Of a stretch of 16,956 nucleotides of DNA, positions 1 to 6,011 are shown piece after piece; the stretch's first letter is position 1; each line of letters begins with the position of its first letter. The stretch is taken from NCBI GenBank assembly GCA_050920955.1, contig JBPBQS010000168.1, forward strand, positions 1 through 16,956, read 5' to 3'. A program made the translations under genes and the position numbers. Under the pieces are notes generated by a model, which saw nothing but the letters and a program-made list of their open reading frames with translations, had not been told where the DNA came from and did not search any database. The stretch comes from CAXSEF01 sp050920955. GTDB lineage: Bacteria > Pseudomonadota > Alphaproteobacteria > Acetobacterales > Acetobacteraceae.

Positions 1-60
1 TGCTTCTTTAGGAGTTTCAGCGTTGGCCTTGAACGGCACGGTCAGGACCTCTGGGGACAT
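1..60 (-). CDS. Possible start of an unidentified gene running off the left edge
   Basis: On the minus strand an ATG at 60-58 opens a frame that stays open to the window edge, giving the 20 residues MSPEVLTVPFKANAETPKEA. The frame lies about 100 bases downstream of, and in the same direction as, the SMI1/KNR4-like gene, so it could be the next gene of that accessory cluster. No strong Shine-Dalgarno sequence precedes the ATG. Twenty residues are too few to name a family. It may also be a chance open frame. Confidence 0.3.
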   Translation of the reverse strand, partial: MSPEVLTVPFKANAETPKEA

Positions 61-159
61 GGACGGGCAATCTGGCGCCACCAGCCTACATCAGCAGGAC
101 CCCAGCCGGCAGATCCCTGCAACACAGTCCCAGAGTGCGACACTGAGCGGATTTATCTG

Positions 160-612
160 TCAGCGCGAAGTCAGACCGATCCGCGCAAAGAGGGAAGCAA
201 AGTCGGGCGCTACTGCAGTGACTCCCTCCTCTCCTTTCAACTCATGATTGATGAAGACGATGGAAGGGACAGCCGGATTGGCACGGTAGTCGAAGGTCCA
301 GAAATTACCGCCGGTGTCGTCGGTGAAAGGAAGCAAGCGAGCCGGGTAAAGCGGCATGATCTGTTCTACAACAGATGCAACCGAGTAGCTGGCATTAGCC
401 TTCTCCAGCCGCTCGGGCGGGAGAACCAAAAGGAGGATGAAGGCCTCGAAACCCGGGTCTTGAACAAGGTCGTGGTCCAAAGCCTCATCCTGATGCGCCA
501 TTACCAACTCCCAGTAGCCCGGGGGCAGGGAGCTGCCGGCGAGAGCTTCGAGCTGAACCCTATCCTCCTCCTTTGGCGCAGGCAAAGTGGCGCGTAAGTA
601 GGGTTCCCACAT
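160..612 (-). CDS. SMI1/KNR4 (SUKH superfamily) immunity-like protein
   Basis: This 150-residue cytoplasmic protein has the layout of the SMI1/KNR4 (SUKH) family. Near the front is an LPPGYWELVMAHQDE segment (about 29-43), like the usual LP-x-x-Y helix. In the second half is FTDDTGGNFWTFDYR (about 96-110), the family's acidic Gly-Gly-Asn turn followed by an FD strand, and then PSIVFINHE (116-124). In bacteria this family is best known as immunity proteins that neutralise polymorphic or contact-dependent toxins, often nuclease toxins. The ATG at 612 is chosen because the family's first helix begins soon after it and the frame has no better upstream start. No toxin gene lies upstream; an IS5-type remnant lies there instead, so this looks like an orphan immunity gene. 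The DNA is visibly less GC-rich than the operon to its right, which fits horizontal acquisition. The family call is firm; the toxin partner is unknown. Confidence 0.75.
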   Translation of the reverse strand: MWEPYLRATLPAPKEEDRVQLEALAGSSLPPGYWELVMAHQDEALDHDLVQDPGFEAFILLLVLPPERLEKANASYSVASVVEQIMPLYPARLLPFTDDTGGNFWTFDYRANPAVPSIVFINHELKGEEGVTAVAPDFASLFARIGLTSR

Positions 613-660
613 GTGTCTCTATTTCCATTCCTCGTTGCTTGGTAAGAAAGCATTTAACTA

Positions 661-890
661 GTATTCGGACATTTCTCTGCCGGTGAGGACGAAGTCGAGT
701 GAGACGTCCTTGACCACCCATACGGGCATAGACTTTGCTCGCAAGACCGCTGCAGCTCCGACTAAAACTCTCCTTGTGAGGCTTCCTTTGCCCTGGCAGC
801 CTGGAAGTGGCCGGACACCGTGGTGCTGTCGATCATGTGTTGCCAGTTGTCGGTCAGTCCCAGCTCCACCAGCGTCTCGAGCAGTGCGTC
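661..890 (-). pseudogene. Decayed fragment of an IS5-family DDE transposase
   Basis: Minus-strand translation of 890-780 gives DALLETLVELGLTD followed by NWQHMIDSTTVSGHFQAA. This is the classic IS5-family stretch around the first catalytic aspartate (MIDST-x-V-x-x-H). Farther on, after frameshifts, other frames give SKVYARM-x-GQGR and, at 708-661, DVSLDFVLTGREMSEY, matching the family's next block (K-I-x-A-x-x-D-x-x-G-x-P-L-x-F-x-L-T-x-G-x-x-x-D). The pieces sit in order but in at least three frames, with an in-frame stop near 760. No N-terminal part, no second half and no terminal inverted repeats were found, so only a middle fragment survives. It lies just upstream of the SMI1/KNR4-like gene and may have removed its toxin partner. 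Confidence 0.75.
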
Positions 891-1232
891 TGCCTACCTC
901 TTGTTCCGCAGCGGCAGCCCCGGTCCGCCTAGAAAGATCGACACGGTTGAAGACACGATTGGCCCTGGCTTTTCCCGCGATGAGGATTGAATTGCGGTAA
1001 CAACGATGTCAGCCAACGCCTATCTCCGACAACGCATGTTTCTCGGCCCGTTCCGCTTTGGACCGGACTACATGGCTGGCGGGCGGAGCGCTCGGATGAC
1101 ACCTGCGGCAAGCAGGGGAGCGCCGGTCCACGGCTCGGTCGGCCCGGCTTGTCGCCAAGGTCCCCGGCAGCTCCCGACGTCCCGTCGGGATGCCTCGCCA
1201 GCAGTCGGGGTGGCCTTGCCCCATGCAGCTCT
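891..1232. other. Degenerate stretch without a supportable gene
   Basis: No open frame here resembles a protein I recognise. On the minus strand the stretch lies between the IS5-type fragment and the truncated creD, and probably contains eroded sequence from both. Weak, frame-broken CreD-like traces can be imagined between about 1230 and 1090 but are not strong enough to call. The open frames on either strand are arginine/proline-rich, as expected for chance frames in GC-rich DNA. Confidence 0.5.
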
Positions 1233-1670
1233 TCACCTGTGGCCCTCCATCGATTGCCAGGTCGTCGACCTGACCTTTCGCCTTCGTAGGCCGGCGCCGG
1301 GCATCACGGGCCCAGCGCGGGACAGGCCGCGGCGGCGGGCTTCCGGTGCAAGCTGGGCATGGATCGTGGCACCGTGCGGCGGCACCTGCACCCAGCCGCG
1401 GTGGCGTTGCGCGGGCGCCAGGGTGATTGCCGGCTCGGTCCAGTCATATGGGATCGCCAGCGTGGCGGCCGTGACCGTCTGCGGCGTCCCCCGGCTGCGG
1501 CCGATCGCGGCGGTCACCTGATCCTGCCGGTCCTGCCGCTCGCCGATCAGGCTCGATACCACCAGCAGCGGGATTTGCAGCAGCAGCGTCAGCAGCAGGA
1601 TCAGACCCATCTTGGTCATCAGCGAGGCCAGCCAGTCGAGGTGGGACAGGGTGGTGGGAAGGTCGCTCAT
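1233..1670 (-). pseudogene. creD: Truncated CreD-family inner-membrane protein
   Basis: Starting at the ATG at 1670, the first 80 or so residues match the N-terminus of CreD (Cet) inner-membrane proteins. There is a short leader, one hydrophobic helix (GLILLLTLLLQIPLLVVSSL, about 20-39), then IGERQDRQDQVTAAI and GTPQTVTAATLAIPYDW, the conserved block just after the first helix. A later HGATIHAQLAPEARRRGL fits the next periplasmic segment. After that the frame degenerates and stops at 1233, giving 145 residues against roughly 450 for full CreD, so the periplasmic domain and all C-terminal helices are missing. An AGGAG lies 8 bases before the ATG, so the 5' end looks authentic; the open frame upstream of 1670 is not CreD. 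In other bacteria CreD is controlled by the CreBC two-component system and affects envelope integrity and beta-lactam response. The adjacent divergent two-component remnant fits that context. Confidence 0.7.
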
Positions 1671-1678
1671 GGTGCGCA

Positions 1679-1683
1679 CTCCT
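1679..1683 (-). promoter_or_regulatory. Ribosome binding site of the creD remnant
   Basis: On the minus strand this reads AGGAG, 8 bases before the ATG at 1670. It decides the creD start in favour of 1670 over the longer open frame that reaches back to 1871 through the divergent response-regulator remnant. Confidence 0.6.
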
Positions 1684-1773
1684 GTCGTGGAGCCCACTCG
1701 ATGGGCCCGGCGGGTGCATCCGGTATGCGCCGGCTGTGCGGGCCCGCTGGCGTTCCGTGCAGATCGCGTGCAA

Positions 1774-2023
1774 ATGGCGCCCGTTACCACGCCCCGCATC
1801 CTGATCGTCGACGATGACTTGGCCCTCCGCGAGGTGGTGCACTTCGCCCTGGAGCGGGCCGGCTTCGCCACCGTGGAGGCCGCTGATGGCCAAGCGGTGC
1901 TTGACCGCTTCGCCGCCGACGGGGGGGGACCTGCTGGTGCTGGACGTGACCATGCCCGGCCTGGACGGTATCGATGTGTGCCGGGCGCTGCGCCGCACCA
2001 GCGTGGTGCCGATCCTGTTCCTT
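1774..2023 (+). pseudogene. Response-regulator receiver domain fragment, frameshifted (probable CreB-like)
   Basis: From the ATG at 1774 the translation gives PRILIVDDDLALREVV, the acidic pocket of an OmpR-type receiver domain, then FALERAGFATVEAADGQAVLDRF. At a run of eight Gs (1921-1928) the frame breaks. Shifting by one base resumes the domain as DLLVLDVTMPGLDGIDVCRALR, containing the phosphoacceptor aspartate (LVLD), and then VVPILFL. The homology ends at about 2023, before the conserved lysine and the whole DNA-binding domain. Directly afterwards the sequence becomes a histidine-kinase ATPase domain. Seven Gs would restore the frame, so one added G, or a sequencing error, is enough to explain this break, but it would not restore the missing half. 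The CreB assignment rests on the neighbouring divergent creD. Confidence 0.7.
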
Positions 2024-2435
2024 CAAGCGGTCGATCGCTTCCGGGTAAGCGGGATGGTCGTGACGTGCGACGGCGATGGGCAGGCGACGATCGGGGCGGA
2101 CGCGTTGGATGCGGTGCTCACCAGCCTGCTGGACAATGCTGCGACCCATGCGCCGGGTGCGGCGGTGCGCATCTCGGTACAGGCCGCGGCGCCGTGGTTG
2201 CAGAGCACCGTCGCGAATGACGGCCCGGGCATTTCGGCCGCCTACCGCGCGGACGTGTTCGAGCCGTTCTTCACCACCGCACCCTACCGGGGCGGCACGG
2301 GCTCGGCCTGCCGATCGTGCGAGCCGTGATGGCGGGGGCGGCCGGGTGACGTTGCTGCCCGGAGGCAAGGGGACCGCCTTCCGCGTGGACCTGCCGCAAG
2401 CGTCGTGTATCGTGCCAGACGCATGCGCGGCCTGA
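2024..2435 (+). pseudogene. Histidine-kinase ATPase-domain fragment, frameshifted (probable CreC-like)
   Basis: In the frame continuing from the receiver fragment, about 2089-2280 encodes a HATPase_c domain: LLDNAATHAPGA (N box), VANDGPGIS (G1 box) and VFEPFFTT (F box). A one-base shift then gives LGLPIVRAVMAG (G2 box). A second shift gives GRVTLLPGGKGTAFRVDLP, the usual final strand, ending at the TGA at 2433-2435. The sensor region, membrane helices and phosphorylatable-histidine helix are absent, so an internal deletion has fused the start of the regulator to the end of the kinase. With at least two frameshifts here this cannot make a working kinase. The 3' end overlaps the start of the next gene. 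Confidence 0.75.
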
Positions 2436-2803
2436 GGCTGAAACGGATCTTCGCCGGTTTGAAAGGGGCGGCCACATGTCTCCTCGTGGTCACGGCGCTG
2501 CTGGCGTTGCTGCTGGCCTTGCCGATCCTGCTTCCACTCTTGGCGGTGGACCAGGCAGTCACCCGGCGCCGCAAGCTTGCCGCCTTGGCCGCCAACCCCT
2601 GTGCCGTATGTGGCAGCAGCCTTTCCCCTGACGCGCTGGATCTCGCCGACGCCGTGTGGGGCTCGGCACCCTCGGTGCAGCCGACGATGCGCCTACGCCG
2701 GGTGGTGCGGCGGCTTCATGCGATCTGCCCGGCGTGCGGTGCGCGATACGAATGGGACGGACCGCGTCGCCAGTTTCACCTGCTCGACCTGGAGCAGACT
2801 TGA
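2423..2803 (+). CDS. Small membrane protein with two CxxC pairs (zinc-ribbon-like), unknown function
   Basis: This 126-residue protein opens with a basic stretch (RGLRLKRIFAGLK). One or two closely packed hydrophobic segments follow (about 17-42, LLVVTALLALLLALPILLPLL), then a basic RRRKL and a soluble tail. The tail carries two cysteine pairs, C60-x-x-C63 and C102-x-x-C105, spaced as in a zinc ribbon; the positive-inside rule would put the tail in the cytoplasm. I do not recognise a named family. The ATG at 2423 is preferred, but an in-frame GTG at 2405 is possible and neither has a clear ribosome binding site, because the start is embedded in the kinase remnant. The frame is intact, unlike its left neighbours. 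It ends 17 bases from the end of the convergent SWIM gene, so it is probably unrelated to that operon. Confidence 0.55.
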   Translation: MRGLRLKRIFAGLKGAATCLLVVTALLALLLALPILLPLLAVDQAVTRRRKLAALAANPCAVCGSSLSPDALDLADAVWGSAPSVQPTMRLRRVVRRLHAICPACGARYEWDGPRRQFHLLDLEQT

Positions 2804-2820
2804 TGGGGGACCGTGGACGC

Positions 2821-4866
2821 TCAAGCGACACGGGTGACCAACGGCAAGGACGGTGACAGCTGTCGGAAGCACGCTAAGGCGTAGGTAAAGACTAATAGGT
2901 GGTGCGGCCGGTCCGTGGCGGATGCTTCGGCCAAGCGTGCTAAAGGCATGCCGAGCACGGCGAGCCCGGCGGTATCCAGCTGTTGCGCCAGGCCACGAAG
3001 CCGGGTCAGCCGATCGACGTCCTCCATGCGACCGCCGAGCTCGGCCAAAGCCAAGGTCTCATCCGCTGCTTCAGCCAGGATCCGAGCGGTGTTGTGCTGT
3101 GACGGCGCGAGCGGGATGAAGCGCGATGGCTCCCGTCTGGTCCGGCGGGAGACCATTCGGGCGGTTAGGATACGACTCAAGCGGTCCATGATGCTCGCGC
3201 CCGGCTTGGTGGCCGGGGCTGGGGCCGGCTGCAGCGGAACATCCAGGTGGGTCAGTACGCCCTCCCTGACCAGCGCAATCGGCGATAGCACCAAACGGTC
3301 CACTTCGACCCGTACCAATGCGACGATCAGCGGGGCTGGCCCGGCCGATAGGCCCTCCAGCGCCGCGAGGTGCGTGTCGGTCTGCGGGCCGTTCTCGATC
3401 ACCAGGCCGAGCCAGGCACCGTCCTGATCTTGGACTGGAAGCCAGGCAGTCTGGGTAACGGCGTCGAACTGCAAGGGACCGACCGAGCGAGGATCGAGCA
3501 GCACCGGCCGAACCCGTCCGGGCGCCTGGCGCAGGCTGGGCCTGAACGCGGGCAACACATGTGCCGCGATCGCGGACCAGTCCGTCAAGATCGTGCCGGG
3601 AAGCGCTGCCATTGCCTTACGCCAGGATGTGTCCCGCAGCGTGGCCCGTGTGCTGGGGCCGGGTGCCACACGGCCATCGGGGCTGATGCGGGCATTGTCC
3701 AACCGCACGGCGCCTCGGCCGAGGCGGTCCAGCGTTTGGCCCCACACCGCCTCGTGCAGCGCCGCGTGCTCTGGCTGGAAAGCCGGGTCCTGCCCGGCGG
3801 CGCGGGCCAGGGTGACGGTCAGCCAGCGCGGACCACTATCGGCTCCGAGTGCCAGGAGGTATGCGGTGGCGCCGCGCGCTCCCGTCTCGGACTGCCAGAA
3901 GCGGACTCCGCAGCCGATCGCATCCAGCGTTGCTACCGGCTCGTAGGTCTCCCGGATCTGGCTGCGCAGTCCGGGATCGTCGGCGCCGCGCAAGGCGCCT
4001 GCGAGCGCGTAGCCACGGGCGATGGCCGCGAGGGCGTCCGCCGGGTCGAAATCGAGCGCGCGGGTGCGCCGGTCCGTCATGTCCGTCGCTACGAGTTGCA
4101 AGGCGGCGGCCAAGTTCGGCAAGGCATCGGCGCGGGATGACACGGCCAGGTCCAGCAGCCGCTCCTCGATTGCGAGGGGGGCGCTGGTCAAGGCGAACCG
4201 GGCCGCCTCGCGCAAGGCATCCGCGACATCGTCCAGGAAAGCGGGCTCCCGGCTTCGGGCGGGCGCCGGGGCGTCCTGGACCGTGCGCGCAACCGCTTCG
4301 CCCGCCGCGCGCCGCCGGATCGCCAGCAGGGCGGCGGCGTGCAATGCCTTGGTCTCAGCGGCATTCCCGCTTTTGGACACCATCCCGGGCGGCCCGCTTC
4401 CCGGCACGTAGTGCACGGCGGGATGGCCCGCGATCTGCACCGTGCCGCCCGTGACGGTGACGCCGCCATCGGGCGCCACGGACGCTGCGGCCAGGATCGC
4501 CTCCGCCCGCTTGAGCGCTGGGCGTCCGAACGCCTGCACCAGGGCCGCCGCATCAAGGGCCACGATTTCCGCTACGGGATCGGCCGCGGGCCTGGCATCG
4601 GCGGACGACGCGTCCCGCAACACAAGCAGCCCGGCCAGGATATGGCGGCACAGGCCGGGTGCGGGGCAGGTGCAGCGCGCACCCGCCAGCCCGCCCGGGC
4701 CGACGCGCACCGTCTCGCCGTCCACCGTCAGCACGGTGCCATCCGCGTCGTCCGCGACCGCCGTGACCAGGCCCGCGTCGCGGTCGCCCCCAGCCCGCCG
4801 CAGCAAGCCCTTGGAGGACGCAGCCTCCAGCGCGGCGTCCGTCAGCCCGGCGGGATCAAAGCTCAT
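2821..4866 (-). CDS. yehQ: SWIM zinc-finger protein (YehQ-like), last gene of the MoxR-VWA operon
   Basis: This 681-residue cytoplasmic protein has an N-terminal SWIM zinc finger: C65-T-C67, then C73-R-H75, matching CxC-x(n)-CxH, set in a short beta-rich region (about 40-85). SWIM fingers bind nucleic acid or protein partners. The remaining 600 residues are helix-rich with no catalytic motif I recognise. A basic segment (RMVSRRTRREPSRF) and a stretch containing FIPLAPSQHN lie in the last third. SWIM proteins of this length are typical final members of MoxR/VWA/DUF5682/DUF4132 clusters, E. coli YehQ being the nearest named example. The ATG at 4866 overlaps the VWA stop as ATGA, so translation is almost certainly coupled. 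The gene converges on the small membrane protein with 17 bases between the stops, and no obvious terminator hairpin was seen. Domain call firm; the YehQ name rests on operon order and is less certain. Confidence 0.85.
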   Translation of the reverse strand: MSFDPAGLTDAALEAASSKGLLRRAGGDRDAGLVTAVADDADGTVLTVDGETVRVGPGGLAGARCTCPAPGLCRHILAGLLVLRDASSADARPAADPVAEIVALDAAALVQAFGRPALKRAEAILAAASVAPDGGVTVTGGTVQIAGHPAVHYVPGSGPPGMVSKSGNAAETKALHAAALLAIRRRAAGEAVARTVQDAPAPARSREPAFLDDVADALREAARFALTSAPLAIEERLLDLAVSSRADALPNLAAALQLVATDMTDRRTRALDFDPADALAAIARGYALAGALRGADDPGLRSQIRETYEPVATLDAIGCGVRFWQSETGARGATAYLLALGADSGPRWLTVTLARAAGQDPAFQPEHAALHEAVWGQTLDRLGRGAVRLDNARISPDGRVAPGPSTRATLRDTSWRKAMAALPGTILTDWSAIAAHVLPAFRPSLRQAPGRVRPVLLDPRSVGPLQFDAVTQTAWLPVQDQDGAWLGLVIENGPQTDTHLAALEGLSAGPAPLIVALVRVEVDRLVLSPIALVREGVLTHLDVPLQPAPAPATKPGASIMDRLSRILTARMVSRRTRREPSRFIPLAPSQHNTARILAEAADETLALAELGGRMEDVDRLTRLRGLAQQLDTAGLAVLGMPLARLAEASATDRPHHLLVFTYALACFRQLSPSLPLVTRVA

Positions 4867-6011
4867 CGGATGCGGGCGGCGACCCAGGTGACGAAATGCT
4901 CGGGGGTGAGTGCCGCGACGTGCATGCCTGCGGTGGCGAGCTGTTCCGCCATGCCCCGATCGTAATCCGGCCGTGCCGCGTCATCCAGCGCGGCCAGGCC
5001 CAGCAGCGTCACCCGCGCCCCGGCCAGCCGCCGCACGGTGGCGATCAGCGGGCCGGGTGCCGCGCCCTCGCAGAAATCGCTCACCAGCACCATGATCGTG
5101 CGCTCCGGCTGCACTACGTGCTTGGCTTCGCAATAGGCCAAGGCGCGGCCGATATCGGTGCCGCCGCCGAGCTGCACGGCCATCAGCACGTCCACGGGGT
5201 CGCCGACCCGGTCGGACAGGTCCACCACGGCGGTGTCGAACACGACCAGCTTCACCGTCACCGCCGGCAGGCCGCCGAGGATCGCGGCCATCACGGCGGC
5301 GTAGATCACCGACGGCGCCATCGAGCCGGATTGGTCGATGCACATGACGATCGTCCAGGGCAAGTGCCGGCGGACATGGCCGTGGAAGCGCAACTGCTCG
5401 GCAATCAGCACCTGCCGCGCCGGGTCGTAGTGCTTCAGGTTCCTGCGGATCGTCTCAGCCCAGGCGATGTCGCGCGCGCTGGAGCGGCGGCCGGTGGTGG
5501 CGCCGGGCCGGCGGGCGCCGGACAGGGCGCGGCTGAGCGCGGTGCGCAGGCGCGTGGTCAGCTCCTCCACCACCCGGCGCGCGACCTCCCGGATCTTGGC
5601 GGCGAGCAGCGGGTCGGCGCGGCCCTTGAACGCCATCAGCGCGGCCAGCAGGGCCGGGTTCGGGTCCAGCTCCGCCAGCGCCTGCTTGTCGCCGAGGATG
5701 TCGATCATACCGAAGCGGGCGATGGCGTGGCCCTGCACCACGTCGAACACGCTGCGGGGGAACAGCGTCCGCATCTCGCCCAGCCAGTCCGGCACGCTCA
5801 GGCGCGAAGCCTCGGTGCCGCCCTTGTGGCCCTTGGCCTGCTTGGTCAGGCCGCGGCGCACGCCGCGCTGGCGGTAGGCCTCGCCGTAGACGTGGTCCAG
5901 CGCCGCGTCGATCCGGGCATCGCCGTCGCCCAAGCAGTCGCCCAGCGAGCGGTCGGCATAGGCACCGAGCGCCAGACGCCAGCGCCGGGGGCTGCGCGGG
6001 GTGTCCGTCAT
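4863..6011 (-). CDS. yehP: VWA-domain protein with complete MIDAS (YehP-like)
   Basis: This 382-residue cytoplasmic protein has an N-terminal helical region (about 1-210) and a C-terminal von Willebrand factor A domain (about 218-380). All metal-ion-dependent adhesion site elements are present: D226-x-S228-x-S230 (CIDQSGSM), T285 in GGGTDIGRAL, and D312 in VSDF. The domain should therefore bind Mg2+ and a partner acidic residue. VWA proteins encoded beside MoxR ATPases act as their adaptors, as in RavA-ViaA, NorQ-NorD and CbbQ-CbbO; here the partner would be the ATPase two genes upstream. The ATG at 6011 overlaps the DUF5682 stop as ATGA. The longer open frame reaching 6389 is rejected because it reads through the end of DUF5682 and yields arginine/glycine-rich, non-homologous sequence. 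The name YehP comes from the shared gene order with E. coli. Confidence 0.9.
   Translation of the reverse strand: MTDTPRSPRRWRLALGAYADRSLGDCLGDGDARIDAALDHVYGEAYRQRGVRRGLTKQAKGHKGGTEASRLSVPDWLGEMRTLFPRSVFDVVQGHAIARFGMIDILGDKQALAELDPNPALLAALMAFKGRADPLLAAKIREVARRVVEELTTRLRTALSRALSGARRPGATTGRRSSARDIAWAETIRRNLKHYDPARQVLIAEQLRFHGHVRRHLPWTIVMCIDQSGSMAPSVIYAAVMAAILGGLPAVTVKLVVFDTAVVDLSDRVGDPVDVLMAVQLGGGTDIGRALAYCEAKHVVQPERTIMVLVSDFCEGAAPGPLIATVRRLAGARVTLLGLAALDDAARPDYDRGMAEQLATAGMHVAALTPEHFVTWVAARIR

Noticed and set aside
23..597. Plus-strand open frames opposite the SMI1/KNR4-like gene
   Set aside because: They show no family features, and the minus-strand protein explains the region.
1671..1871. 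Extension of creD upstream of 1670
   Set aside because: The extra residues have no CreD similarity and overlap the divergent receiver domain; an AGGAG 8 bases before 1670 marks the start.
2804..2820. Terminator between the convergent small membrane gene and SWIM gene
   Set aside because: The 17-base gap has no stem-loop and no T-run.
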